Origin: Candidatus Hydrogenedens sp. | GTDB lineage: Bacteria > Hydrogenedentota > Hydrogenedentia > Hydrogenedentales > Hydrogenedentaceae | Direction of reading: 5' to 3' | Assembly (NCBI GenBank): GCA_035378955.1 | Contig: DAOSUS010000008.1 | Location: 1-64,000 of the forward strand | DNA: 64,000 bases | Shown: piece by piece, positions 44,035-51,872 of the stretch | Layout of the letters: every line of letters begins with the position of its first letter | Position numbering within the stretch: position 1 is the stretch's first letter | Translations under genes and position numbers: made by a program | The notes under the pieces: generated by a model | The model's database searches: none | Seen by the model: only the letters and a program-made list of their open reading frames with translations | What the model was told of the DNA's origin: nothing

Positions 44035-44344
44035 TTTTATTTTTTTAACTGTTTCATTACTCTACACCACTACTTTTATTGTTATCCTTCTTTACCATGT
44101 CTTACCTGAAAAATCATCAGCAGAATTATCTTCTATACAGACAGAAGGAACTTCAATTAAACCTACAGGAACCGCAACCGATATTGAAAAAATTAAAAGC
44201 ATGATAAAAACTAACAAACTTTCAGATAAGGAAGCCCTGTTTTATAAAAAGTTGACAGAGGAAGAAAATAATAAAAATGCAAACCCTAAAGAACATCAAC
44301 AAATTCGCAAGCGATGGAGACGAGGTAGGCAAGGAGAAAATTAA
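44021..44344 (+). CDS. Unrecognised small membrane protein
   Basis: Not recognised. One N-terminal membrane helix (FIFLTVSLLYTTTFIVILLYHV) is followed by a ~80-residue polar, charged region ending in a basic tail (RKRWRRGRQGEN). It starts within the last 14 bases of the redox fusion gene, so translation is coupled and it may be a small subunit of that membrane complex. There are no cysteines, so it binds no iron-sulfur cluster itself. The orientation of the tail is not decided by the sequence. Confidence 0.65.
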   Translation: MKRNDFIFLTVSLLYTTTFIVILLYHVLPEKSSAELSSIQTEGTSIKPTGTATDIEKIKSMIKTNKLSDKEALFYKKLTEEENNKNANPKEHQQIRKRWRRGRQGEN

Positions 44345-44345
44345 A

Positions 44346-44372
44346 ATTTATATTTAAATATAAATCCTTTTT
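44346..44372 (+). terminator. AT-only palindrome with T-run, weak terminator candidate
   Basis: A perfect 20-base palindrome ATTTATATTTAAATATAAAT (44346-44365) is followed by CC and five T residues, just after the stop of the small membrane protein gene. The geometry resembles an intrinsic terminator, but the stem has no G-C pairs and would be unstable; it may also be chance in AT-rich DNA. Confidence 0.25.
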
Positions 44373-44426
44373 AAAGATTTGTTAATATAAACCCAGTTTT
44401 CAAATACAGACATAGGAGTTGCCTTA

Positions 44427-46598
44427 ATGAAGCAAAAACAAACAAATATCCTTTCTGATATACAAACATTAGACTTATTAGAAAAATATAAAATACCTGC
44501 TGCTGATTTTCGCATCTGCCATAATTTAAATGAAGTTATTTCAGCCTCGAAAGAATTAGGATTTCCAATAACAATTAAAGGGATGGTAGAAGGGATTGCC
44601 CATAAAAGCGATTTGGGATTGGTAAAAACAGGTTTAAAATCGGAAGAAGATTTATTAACAGCAACAAAAGAAATACAGAACAACTCCCAAAATCATTGTT
44701 TATCAGGCTTTTTATTACAAAAACATATTTTTGGGAAACGAGAACTTATTGTTGGAGGAATGAAACATAATGAATATGGTTTATGTGTTTACATTGGGAT
44801 AGGAGGTATTTTTGTAGAAGCGGTAGAGGATGTGGCTTTCCGTGCTGCCCCTATCAGTGAAATTGATTTACAAGAAATGATTTCAGAATTGCATTTCAAA
44901 AAAATCTTTCAATCTTTCCGCGGAGACCCTCCCATTGATACACAAAAACTTTTTGCCATAATAAAATCTATTGAAAATCTATTAGGTAATGAAACAGAAA
45001 TTAGTCAATTGGAATTAAATCCCATTTTAATACATCATGATGCACCTATTGCCGTAGATGCACTTACGGTTAAAGGAAATACCCCTGTAAAGGATATTCA
45101 GCCGAGAATTACCTCACTTGATTTTAATAAATTATTAAAACTATTTGAACCAGAAAGTATAGCCATTGTTGGTATAACAGATACCCCAATCAAATGGGGT
45201 TTTCGTGTTCTATTTAATACTCTGGAAGGCGGATATACAGGAAAAATATATGGTGTCAATCCGAAACGGAGTGAGGTCTTAAATATTCCTTGCTATCCTT
45301 CAATTTCTGCCTTGCCTGAAGTAGTTGATTTAGCAGTTATTATTGTTCCGCCTCCAGCTGTTCAGCCTTCGGTTCAGGAATGTATTCAAAAAGGTATCCA
45401 AGTTGTATTGGTCATAACAGCAGGTTTCGGGGAATTAAATGATGAATTGGCTCAAACCGCTCAAGATAAATTAAAACAAATTGCCCTTGAAAATGACCTG
45501 TATCTTATCGGTCCCAATTGTGCCGGCGTCGTTAGTCCAGACCCTAAAAAACTGTATTGTTCTATGATAGGAAGATATCCACAACCCGGAGGATTAGGCA
45601 TCTTATCTCAGAGTGGGAATATCGGTAATACAGCAATGAGTTGGGCTATGGAGCATCATTTAGGACTGTCAAGGTTTATTAGTACAGGGAATGAAGCCGT
45701 CATTAAGAACTATCACTACCTAAACTTTTTAGGTTCTGACCCCAAAACGAAAGTAATTTTTTCTTATATTGAAAGTGCAAAAGATATTCATCTTTTCTTC
45801 AACGAATTAAAACATGTAACGCAGAAAAAACCAGTAATAATATTGAAAGGTGGTAAAACACAAGCAGGTTCTCGTGCTGCATCCTCTCATACCGGAGCAT
45901 TAGCCACGGATTACCGATTATTTCGTGGAATTTGTGTCCAACAAGGAGCCCTACTAACTGAAGATGTTTATGAAGCCGTAGAGACAGCCCACCTTCTTTC
46001 TAATGTTCCACTACCCCGAGGAAGGAATGTAGGTATTTTATCGCAGGGAGGTGGTTGGGGTGTGATTTCTGCAGATGTATGCACAAAAGCAGGATTAAAT
46101 GTTATACCTCTATCTGAAAACACATTAAAAAGATTAGATGCCATTATGCCTAAATGGTGGAACCGAACAAATCCTGTAGATATGGTAGCAGGGACAGATA
46201 TGGACTTATTCAAAAATTCTATGGAAATACTAATTCAGGACGAGGAAATTGATATTCTGGTTATTTTAGGTATTGGCTACATTGGCAGTGCCTATATCCG
46301 TTTACAAAATTCAGAACGGGCAAAAAATTTGGGACTTAACAAGCTATCTGAAATCGGAACTCAATTTGAGATAAAAGATGCAGAAGAAATTGCAAAACTC
46401 ATGCAAACCTATCAAAAACCTATTATTGTAGCTTCCGACACAACTATTCTATCTCACGGTCAAAATATAAACCCCGTGCTAAAAAGATTAGAAGAAATGA
46501 ACATTTATGTTTTCCAAAATCCAACCAACATGGCCAAAGCTATTGCCCACCTCTGCCGATATAGCGAATACATCAGAAATACACCACGAACTTTTTAA
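44427..46598 (+). CDS. ADP-forming acyl-CoA synthetase, beta-alpha order
   Basis: Residues ~1-220 are the ATP-grasp (beta) part: FPITIKGMVEGIAHKSDLGLV, GFLLQKHIFGKRELIVGG, QLELNPILI. Residues ~230-720 are the CoA-binding/ligase (alpha) part: FEPESIAIVGI, GVNPKRSEVLN, LSQSGNIGNT, STGNEA and the phosphohistidine loop SSHTGALA. It would interconvert acyl-CoA + ADP + Pi and acid + CoA + ATP, giving ATP from acetyl-CoA in fermentation. The common fused form has alpha before beta; here the order is reversed. AGGAG lies before the ATG. The gene stands alone, converging with an amidotransferase gene 216 bases away. Confidence 0.9.
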   Translation: MKQKQTNILSDIQTLDLLEKYKIPAADFRICHNLNEVISASKELGFPITIKGMVEGIAHKSDLGLVKTGLKSEEDLLTATKEIQNNSQNHCLSGFLLQKHIFGKRELIVGGMKHNEYGLCVYIGIGGIFVEAVEDVAFRAAPISEIDLQEMISELHFKKIFQSFRGDPPIDTQKLFAIIKSIENLLGNETEISQLELNPILIHHDAPIAVDALTVKGNTPVKDIQPRITSLDFNKLLKLFEPESIAIVGITDTPIKWGFRVLFNTLEGGYTGKIYGVNPKRSEVLNIPCYPSISALPEVVDLAVIIVPPPAVQPSVQECIQKGIQVVLVITAGFGELNDELAQTAQDKLKQIALENDLYLIGPNCAGVVSPDPKKLYCSMIGRYPQPGGLGILSQSGNIGNTAMSWAMEHHLGLSRFISTGNEAVIKNYHYLNFLGSDPKTKVIFSYIESAKDIHLFFNELKHVTQKKPVIILKGGKTQAGSRAASSHTGALATDYRLFRGICVQQGALLTEDVYEAVETAHLLSNVPLPRGRNVGILSQGGGWGVISADVCTKAGLNVIPLSENTLKRLDAIMPKWWNRTNPVDMVAGTDMDLFKNSMEILIQDEEIDILVILGIGYIGSAYIRLQNSERAKNLGLNKLSEIGTQFEIKDAEEIAKLMQTYQKPIIVASDTTILSHGQNINPVLKRLEEMNIYVFQNPTNMAKAIAHLCRYSEYIRNTPRTF

Positions 46599-46814
46599 TT
46601 CATTTATCAATATACTTACAGCAAAACTTATCGTATCTCTTTTGATAATAAAATCTTGTTTTCAATAGTAGTTTAAATATACCCGTATTTCTCTAATAAA
46701 CATAATCTTTCCACTCACATAATCCAATTAAAATATTATCTGCACCCGATACAGAACTATCCCCATGGAAAGATTATCCTTTTTAGAATAACATTACAAC
46801 CGAATATTTAAAAT
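46599..46814. other. Intergenic region between convergent genes with a long inverted repeat
   Basis: AT-rich, no gene I can support. It contains perfect 12-base arms ATAATCTTTCCA (46702-46713) and TGGAAAGATTAT (46766-46777) enclosing 52 bases, followed on the plus strand by CC and T5. This may be a large-loop terminator for the acyl-CoA synthetase gene, or a structured RNA. A short minus-strand open stretch through the loop ends just beyond it; too short to call. Confidence 0.4.
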
Positions 46815-47678
46815 TTATTTTTTGGGAATTCGAGGTTTGATAATGTGTTCTATCCAATTAATAAATTCACATTCACGAATTTTATCATCAATTAAATCGT
46901 CATCAATTTTATATTGCCAACGAATATACTTCAGGGAGGGATTTTCATGTACCATTTCGAGACGCGTTACATATATCATCATATCTTCATGGTCTCGAAA
47001 CATCCCTTGCTGGATAAGTTTTGGCTCACGAGCAATAATCAACCGTGCGACTTCATGAAGATTGTATTCAGGGTGGTATTGTGTTGCCCAAAAAACTCCT
47101 TTTTTATAATGTACTTCACATGCCTGAACAGTACTCCAATCGTTCCCTGCCAATAAGATTGCGCCATCGGCTAATTTTGTTACCTGGTCATCATGACTGA
47201 CAAAATGAGAATATACTTCAGGCTTCCCCTGAAACATGGGATGTTTTTTCCCTTCTTCCGTCAGTCGGATTTTTGTAGCAATTCCCATTTCGCGTCCTTT
47301 GGGGTGAGGTTCAACCTTTCCACCTGCAGAATAGTTGGCTAATTGAATTCCCCAGCAACTTCCAATTTGTGGAATTCCTGCTTCATAACAACGCTGACAC
47401 AAGCGTATATGGGCTTGAACTCTTGGGTCATCTTCATGATAAATTGTCAGATTACATCCGGGCCAGATAACCCCAGTGTATTGACTTAATTGTTCATCGG
47501 TCGGAGGGACAGCACCTTCATCACTGCTATACCAAATATCATATTCTGCCTCTGGCAAGTATTTTATAAGTAAATCAGCATAAAGCACTCCGGCAAGTTT
47601 CATGCCTACCTGTTCAAATTGTTCACGGCTTTTCACAGAATAGCCATCTACTATAAGAAATCGTGGGGCTTTACTCAT
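46815..47678 (-). CDS. Class I glutamine amidotransferase-like protein
   Basis: A GATase1 domain (~1-235) with TGVIWPGCNLTIY, the nucleophile elbow GSCWGIQLANYSAGG and the second catalytic pair in ATQYHPEYN. A ~50-residue C-terminal extension follows (KYIRWQYKIDDDLID). It resembles stand-alone GMP-synthase-type amidotransferases that hydrolyse glutamine or act on gamma-glutamyl compounds. The ATG has AAGGAG upstream. The HAD gene ends 54 bases upstream in the same direction, and the pair may form a transcript. No synthase partner is adjacent, so the acceptor for ammonia, if any, is unknown. Confidence 0.85.
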   Translation of the reverse strand: MSKAPRFLIVDGYSVKSREQFEQVGMKLAGVLYADLLIKYLPEAEYDIWYSSDEGAVPPTDEQLSQYTGVIWPGCNLTIYHEDDPRVQAHIRLCQRCYEAGIPQIGSCWGIQLANYSAGGKVEPHPKGREMGIATKIRLTEEGKKHPMFQGKPEVYSHFVSHDDQVTKLADGAILLAGNDWSTVQACEVHYKKGVFWATQYHPEYNLHEVARLIIAREPKLIQQGMFRDHEDMMIYVTRLEMVHENPSLKYIRWQYKIDDDLIDDKIRECEFINWIEHIIKPRIPKK

Positions 47679-47732
47679 ACGAACTACTCCTTATACTACA
47701 ATTTTTATTTTTATATTCATTAGAAACATCAC

Positions 47733-48494
47733 TTAATTTTCTATATCTAATTCTTGAATAATGTCAGGCAAGTCCTCATATTTTTTACAAATAGCATCCG
47801 GACAGGCACCATCTAAAGGTCTTTCTTTCACTGCTGTCAAAAGCACACCTCTTGCTCCTACGGCTTGCGGTCCTAAAATATCATTATGCGGACGGTCTCC
47901 AACATGGACAATATTTTGTAGTTCAATATCAAAATGTCGGGCTACTGCTTCAAAAACTGCTGGATGGGGCTTTGATACACCTATTTCATCAGAAAAAACA
48001 AAGTAGTCAAAAAAGGGATACATACCCGCTTCTTTTAATAGGATTCGCAAATTTCTGCCAGGTGTAAAAATAGCATCTGATATGATAGCCAACTTGTATT
48101 GTTCCCTCAATTTTCTTAATGCATCTACGGCACCTGGTACAGGGTCGGGCATATATTGAACTTCCATATCTTCGTAAGATACAACTATCTCATCAAAAAT
48201 ATTCTTCGGGAGGGAACGACCTAATCCTTCTAATAAAACCGAAACCCGTTCGGCTACCGTCCAGGTTACAAGTTGGTCATGCCATACTTTACGAAAGGCA
48301 GCATCCACCACATCGAAAGCAGTATCAACAAGAATACGGTCAATCGGTGCAATTTTTGATAACGCATTATAGAGTATTTCTCGCCGTGAAACTTTTTTAG
48401 TTTGTAAACCCGCCTTTGCTCTTTTGGGTTCATCACTATCATCAATAAAAAGGCAATCCCATAAATCAAAGGTAACTACCTTAACCTTTGCCAC
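47733..48494 (-). CDS. HAD-superfamily hydrolase
   Basis: Motif I is TFDLWDCLF with the nucleophile Asp; the usual second Asp position is Trp and Thr is Cys, as in dehalogenase-like or REG2-like branches. Motif II IISDAIF, motif III EIGVSKPHPAVFEA (Lys) and motif IV HVGDRPHNDILGPQAVGARGVLL are all present. It should be a phosphatase or related hydrolase for a small metabolite. The GTG start has GGAGAA nine bases upstream. It is upstream of the amidotransferase-like gene in the same direction. Confidence 0.88.
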   Translation of the reverse strand: MAKVKVVTFDLWDCLFIDDSDEPKRAKAGLQTKKVSRREILYNALSKIAPIDRILVDTAFDVVDAAFRKVWHDQLVTWTVAERVSVLLEGLGRSLPKNIFDEIVVSYEDMEVQYMPDPVPGAVDALRKLREQYKLAIISDAIFTPGRNLRILLKEAGMYPFFDYFVFSDEIGVSKPHPAVFEAVARHFDIELQNIVHVGDRPHNDILGPQAVGARGVLLTAVKERPLDGACPDAICKKYEDLPDIIQELDIEN

Positions 48495-48586
48495 AATTTA
48501 TTCTCCAGTTTGTAATATTTTTTTGTTATTTAAATACAATTTTAATGTTTATAGTTATAGAGGGGAAAGATGTGTAATTATAACAA

Positions 48587-49459
48587 TTATGAACCCCATT
48601 TGAAAACAGTTATAACAGGGAAATGGTCTGAGGGATATTTGCCATTCTTGTTATAGACAATTGTCTCGCATCTTAATGGATGGTAGGGTCCTTTATACAA
48701 AATCCAATCAATACGATAATCGGAATTTGAATCCGGGTCTTTAAATCCACACCATGTAGTCAAAGGACCTATTTTTTCATCTGCTTTCAACCAAGAATCG
48801 TTAAAACCATTACTCATAAAAATCTTCCATGGTTCTGATTTTTCACCTACTGCATTAAAATCGCCTGTAATTATAACAGGTAAATTTTCACCTTCCTTTT
48901 TTACTCTCTCACAGATAATCTCTGCCCCTTTTTGCCGAGCAATCTCACCTTTATGGTCAAGGTGCGTATTGATATAAAGAATTTCTTTGCCTGAAGGTTT
49001 ATGCTTCAATTTTAACCATGTAACAATCCGTGTGCAAACAGTATCCCATGATTTCGAACCGGGTTCTTCAGGAGTTTCTGAAATCCAGAAATATTTTGTA
49101 TCTAAAACTTCCCATAAATCTTTCTTATAAAATACTGCTGTTTGTTCACTGGAACCGTCTTTTTCTCTACCTTTTCCCACATATAAATAAGATGGAATTT
49201 GTTCTGCAATATATTTCGCCTGAAAATCAAGACACTCTTGAGTTCCTAATAAATCAGGGTCATAATTTCTAATTACCTCGACAAGAATATCTTTTCTTTT
49301 GTCCCAGTGGTTAGGACCATCCATTGCAGTGCCATAACGAAGATTAAAAGTCATTACTTTAATTGTTTCTTCTGCAAAACCTTGTTCAGCAAAAAAACAG
49401 ATATTTGAAATCACGAGGAAACTAAAAGTTAAAAGGACTAAAAATAAAGTCTTTTTCAT
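48587..49459 (-). CDS. Secreted endonuclease/exonuclease/phosphatase-family protein
   Basis: A signal peptide (TLFLVLLTFSFLVISNICFF) is followed by an EEP domain: VMTFNLRYGTAMD (Asn), LLGTQECL (metal Glu), LYINTHLDHKGEIARQKGAE, ITGDFNAVG (Asp, Asn) and YPSDHFPVI (catalytic His). All key residues are present. Secreted members cleave phosphodiesters in DNA, sphingolipids or sugar phosphates; this compact ~260-residue form resembles those of Bacteroidetes and Planctomycetes outer proteins. AAAGGAAAA precedes the ATG. The gene seems to stand alone. Confidence 0.88.
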   Translation of the reverse strand: MKKTLFLVLLTFSFLVISNICFFAEQGFAEETIKVMTFNLRYGTAMDGPNHWDKRKDILVEVIRNYDPDLLGTQECLDFQAKYIAEQIPSYLYVGKGREKDGSSEQTAVFYKKDLWEVLDTKYFWISETPEEPGSKSWDTVCTRIVTWLKLKHKPSGKEILYINTHLDHKGEIARQKGAEIICERVKKEGENLPVIITGDFNAVGEKSEPWKIFMSNGFNDSWLKADEKIGPLTTWCGFKDPDSNSDYRIDWILYKGPYHPLRCETIVYNKNGKYPSDHFPVITVFKWGS

Positions 49460-49562
49460 ATCATTTTCCTTTTATATAATGTTTTTTTCTTAGACTTCAA
49501 TATTACGAAATGACTTTTTAAATTATCAAATTTAGAAAAAAACAATCATTCATAGGAACAAT

Positions 49563-49600
49563 AAAAAAGCACAGGTCACATCAAAATGTGACCTGCGCTT
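49563..49600 (-). terminator. Strong intrinsic terminator of the Lys/Ala-rich gene
   Basis: Arms AGGTCACAT (49573-49581) and ATGTGACCT (49586-49594) with a 4-base loop; the stem extends outward to AAGC/GCTT with one mismatch. On the minus strand it is followed by six T residues (49563-49568). It begins 27 bases after the stop of the small gene at 49627. Confidence 0.85.
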
Positions 49601-49626
49601 GAAAGAGTAGTAACTATTGTCCTACT

Positions 49627-49722
49627 TTACTTTTTGCATCCTGCTTTCTTTGCAGGAGCCTTCTTTGCGGCGGCTTTCTTCGCAGGAGCCTTCTTTGCAG
49701 CGGCCTTCTTTGCTGTAGCCAT
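49627..49722 (-). CDS. 31-residue Lys/Ala-rich histone-tail-like protein
   Basis: A minus-strand frame starting MATAKKAAAKKAPAKKA and ending AGCKK: 31 residues, 13 Lys, and mostly Ala, Pro otherwise, in repeats of the form KKAAAKKAPA. This matches the DNA-binding tails of bacterial histone H1-like proteins (Hc1/Hc2, AlgP, HU tails), but no globular part is attached. GGAGA lies 6 bases before the ATG at 49722; an in-frame ATG two codons upstream is too close to it. A consensus-like promoter, a palindrome near the transcript start and a strong terminator surround it, so it is very likely a real single-gene unit. Likely role: neutralising nucleic acid charge (inference). The single Cys near the end is unusual. 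Confidence 0.8.
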   Translation of the reverse strand: MATAKKAAAKKAPAKKAAAKKAPAKKAGCKK

Positions 49723-49768
49723 TTCCATTCTCCTTTTTATTAGTTTACATAAATTGTAAGTTGCCCAG

Positions 49769-49798
49769 GGTATACACAACTTTTATATTGTGTATACC
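49769..49798. promoter_or_regulatory. 11-base inverted repeat at the start of the Lys/Ala-rich transcript
   Basis: Perfect arms GGTATACACAA (49769-49779) and TTGTGTATACC (49788-49798) around 8 bases. It begins at the predicted transcription start of the small gene, so it could be a repressor operator or a hairpin at the 5' end of the mRNA. Confidence 0.65.
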
Positions 49799-49805
49799 GA
49801 TAATA

Positions 49806-49835
49806 TTTATACTACATATAGATACCCTTTGTCAA
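49806..49835 (-). promoter_or_regulatory. Sigma70-like promoter of the Lys/Ala-rich gene
   Basis: On the minus strand TTGACA (49830-49835, perfect -35) and TATAAA (49806-49811, -10) are 18 bases apart. The start of transcription would fall near 49798, about 75 bases before the ATG. This is the best promoter match I saw in the window. Confidence 0.72.
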
Positions 49836-50139
49836 CATAATTTATACTATTCATTAAATACTTTTATTTTTATATAAAATTATTATTTTATCTATGTTCA
49901 TTTTTTTCATTAATTCAATTCAAAAACAGTTTTATTTATATTTTCTTGAATATCAATAACTTATGAAATCAAATTTTCTATCACATATAAATTTTATTTT
50001 TTGAAAAAGATATAAAATAAGTTATAAGAAAAACTTATAGAGATTATAAGAAATATTTATATAATTTTTTAGAGGAATAAAATAAAAAACCAATCAAAAA
50101 TAGTAAAAAACTGATGATAATTAATTATAGTCTGAAAAA
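49836..50139. other. AT-rich intergenic stretch without a gene
   Basis: About 300 very AT-rich bases between the promoter of the small gene and the end of the acyl-CoA ligase gene. No ORF worth calling. A short dyad ATAAGTT/AACTTAT (50017-50038) followed on the minus strand by a T-rich tract could be a weak terminator for the ligase gene; otherwise I see nothing. Confidence 0.5.
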
Positions 50140-51672
50140 TTAAACGATAGGCATACTTCGTAATTGGCGTTTTAAGATTTTTCCGGTAGGACCTTTCGGT
50201 AATTGAGGCAGAACGACAACATCTTTAGGCCATTTAAACTTCGCTATTTTCTCTTGTAAAAATTGCATAATTTCTTCGGGATGAATTTCTTCTCCTTCCT
50301 TTGGAGAGACATAAACACGGACTTCTTCTCCCCGTAATTTGTCAGGAATACCAACTACAGCCGCTTCTAAAACTTTAGGATGTGTATATAAAATTTCTTC
50401 AATCTCCCGTGGATATATATTCATTCCTCCCCGAATAATCAATTCTTTCTTGCGGTCAACAATATAGAAATATCCATCCTTATCCGTTCGTCCCATATCT
50501 CCTGTGTGGAACCAATCATTTAACATAACTTCTGCTGTTGCTTCCGGGCGTTTATAGTATCCTTTCATTACATTGTGACCCCGAATTACAATCTCACCTA
50601 TTTCATCCGGTCCCGCAAATGTCCCATCATCTCTCATAATCCGCATGTCCACACCCCAAATAGGTTTACCTATCGAACCAACACGAACTTCTTCTCCTAA
50701 AACAGTAAAGGATGCTACAGGACTTGTTTCTGATAAACCGTATCCTTCAAGAATTGTAATCCCATACCTTTCTTGGAACCTTTGATGAATATCTGCAGGC
50801 AATGCAGCACCTCCAGACACCGCCAAAGTAACACAGGAAAAATCGAACTCCTGCCAATTGGGCGCATTCAAAATAAATGCATACATGGTTGGAACCATAG
50901 CAAGCACATTGATACGGTCTCTCGCTATGACTTCCATTGCTTTTTGTGTTTCAAATCGGGGAAGCATGGACATGGTTCCGCCTCGCATAATACAGGCATT
51001 CATAACACAAGTCTGACCGAAGGAATGAAACAGCGGTAAAACGACCAGAGACACCGTACCTGGTTTTACTCGGACAATTTCGTGTGAAGCATAATAAGCA
51101 TTAAAAAACATATTGAAATGGGTTAACTCCGCTCCTTTGGGTGCTCCTGTTGTTCCTGAAGTATAAAGAATAACAGCAGTGTCATCGGGCATAGTTTGCA
51201 CAATGTCGAATGTATCGTTTGCTTCCATTAGCAACTTATTAAAATTCTCCCCGGCTTCTAAATCTCCCATATTATCCATCGGAGGAATAATAATAAGGTG
51301 CTTGCAGGAATCCACAGATTGGAATGCTTTTATTGCCTCTTCAGAACAACCATGATATACGAAGAAAGCAACGGCTTCTGAATCACGAATATAATGTTCA
51401 ATTTCCATTTTTTGGTATAAAACATTTACAGGAACCACAACTCCTCCTGCTTTTAAAATCCCATAATACACCATAGGAAAATAAGGAAGATTCGGTATCA
51501 TTACTGCAACTTTATCTCCCTTTTTGAGTCCTTTTTGCTTTAATATATTTGCTACGCGATTGGAGTATTTATTCAATTGTTCATAACTGATTTTTATCTG
51601 GTTTAAAATTACAGCAGTAATATCTGGATGAGTTTTCGCTGTTTCTTCCAATACATAACCGAGATTAAGCAT
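50140..51672 (-). CDS. Acyl-CoA ligase (AMP-forming, FadD-like)
   Basis: An ANL-superfamily enzyme of 510 residues with the P-loop motif ILYTSGTTGAPKGAEL, the A4-A5 motif ILEGYGLSETSP, the hinge HTGDMGRTDKDGYFYIVDRKKE and the C-terminal catalytic Lys in PKGPTGKILKR. It activates a carboxylic acid, probably medium or long chain, to its CoA thioester through an acyl-adenylate in the cytoplasm. AAGGAG lies before the ATG. A promoter-like pair is visible upstream at 51713-51741. It stands alone and diverges from the TSUP transporter gene. Chain length cannot be read from sequence. Confidence 0.93.
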   Translation of the reverse strand: MLNLGYVLEETAKTHPDITAVILNQIKISYEQLNKYSNRVANILKQKGLKKGDKVAVMIPNLPYFPMVYYGILKAGGVVVPVNVLYQKMEIEHYIRDSEAVAFFVYHGCSEEAIKAFQSVDSCKHLIIIPPMDNMGDLEAGENFNKLLMEANDTFDIVQTMPDDTAVILYTSGTTGAPKGAELTHFNMFFNAYYASHEIVRVKPGTVSLVVLPLFHSFGQTCVMNACIMRGGTMSMLPRFETQKAMEVIARDRINVLAMVPTMYAFILNAPNWQEFDFSCVTLAVSGGAALPADIHQRFQERYGITILEGYGLSETSPVASFTVLGEEVRVGSIGKPIWGVDMRIMRDDGTFAGPDEIGEIVIRGHNVMKGYYKRPEATAEVMLNDWFHTGDMGRTDKDGYFYIVDRKKELIIRGGMNIYPREIEEILYTHPKVLEAAVVGIPDKLRGEEVRVYVSPKEGEEIHPEEIMQFLQEKIAKFKWPKDVVVLPQLPKGPTGKILKRQLRSMPIV

Positions 51673-51712
51673 AGCCTGTCTCCTTATTAAATTCTATAAT
51701 TCTGTAAAAAAC

Positions 51713-51741
51713 ATAATACCGAAAAATAATGCGATAAGCAA
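51713..51741 (-). promoter_or_regulatory. Promoter-like pair upstream of the acyl-CoA ligase
   Basis: On the minus strand TTGCTT (51736-51741) and TATTAT (51713-51718) are 17 bases apart, placing a transcript start about 35 bases before the ATG at 51672. Match is moderate. Confidence 0.45.
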
Positions 51742-51872
51742 ATTGACATGTATGGGATATTCCATTAAGTATTGGGAATCTCTTCCTATAAATGTTATAT
51801 AATCTTGCTTTATTATTTGTTCGTATAGACTTAAATTTTTTTAATTTAATAATATATTTTTCGGATTATAAT

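Noticed and set aside
46702..46777. tRNA-sized element with complementary ends
   Set aside because: No D-arm, anticodon arm or TPsiC-like GTTCNANNC sequence fits the tRNA shape on either strand.
47761..48469. Several 67-93 residue ORFs over the HAD gene on both strands
   Set aside because: All are shadows of a gene with four intact HAD motifs.
51743..51771. TTGACA on the plus strand upstream of the TSUP gene
   Set aside because: The perfect -35 is followed at 17 bases only by TAAGTA, a poor -10; not strong enough to list.
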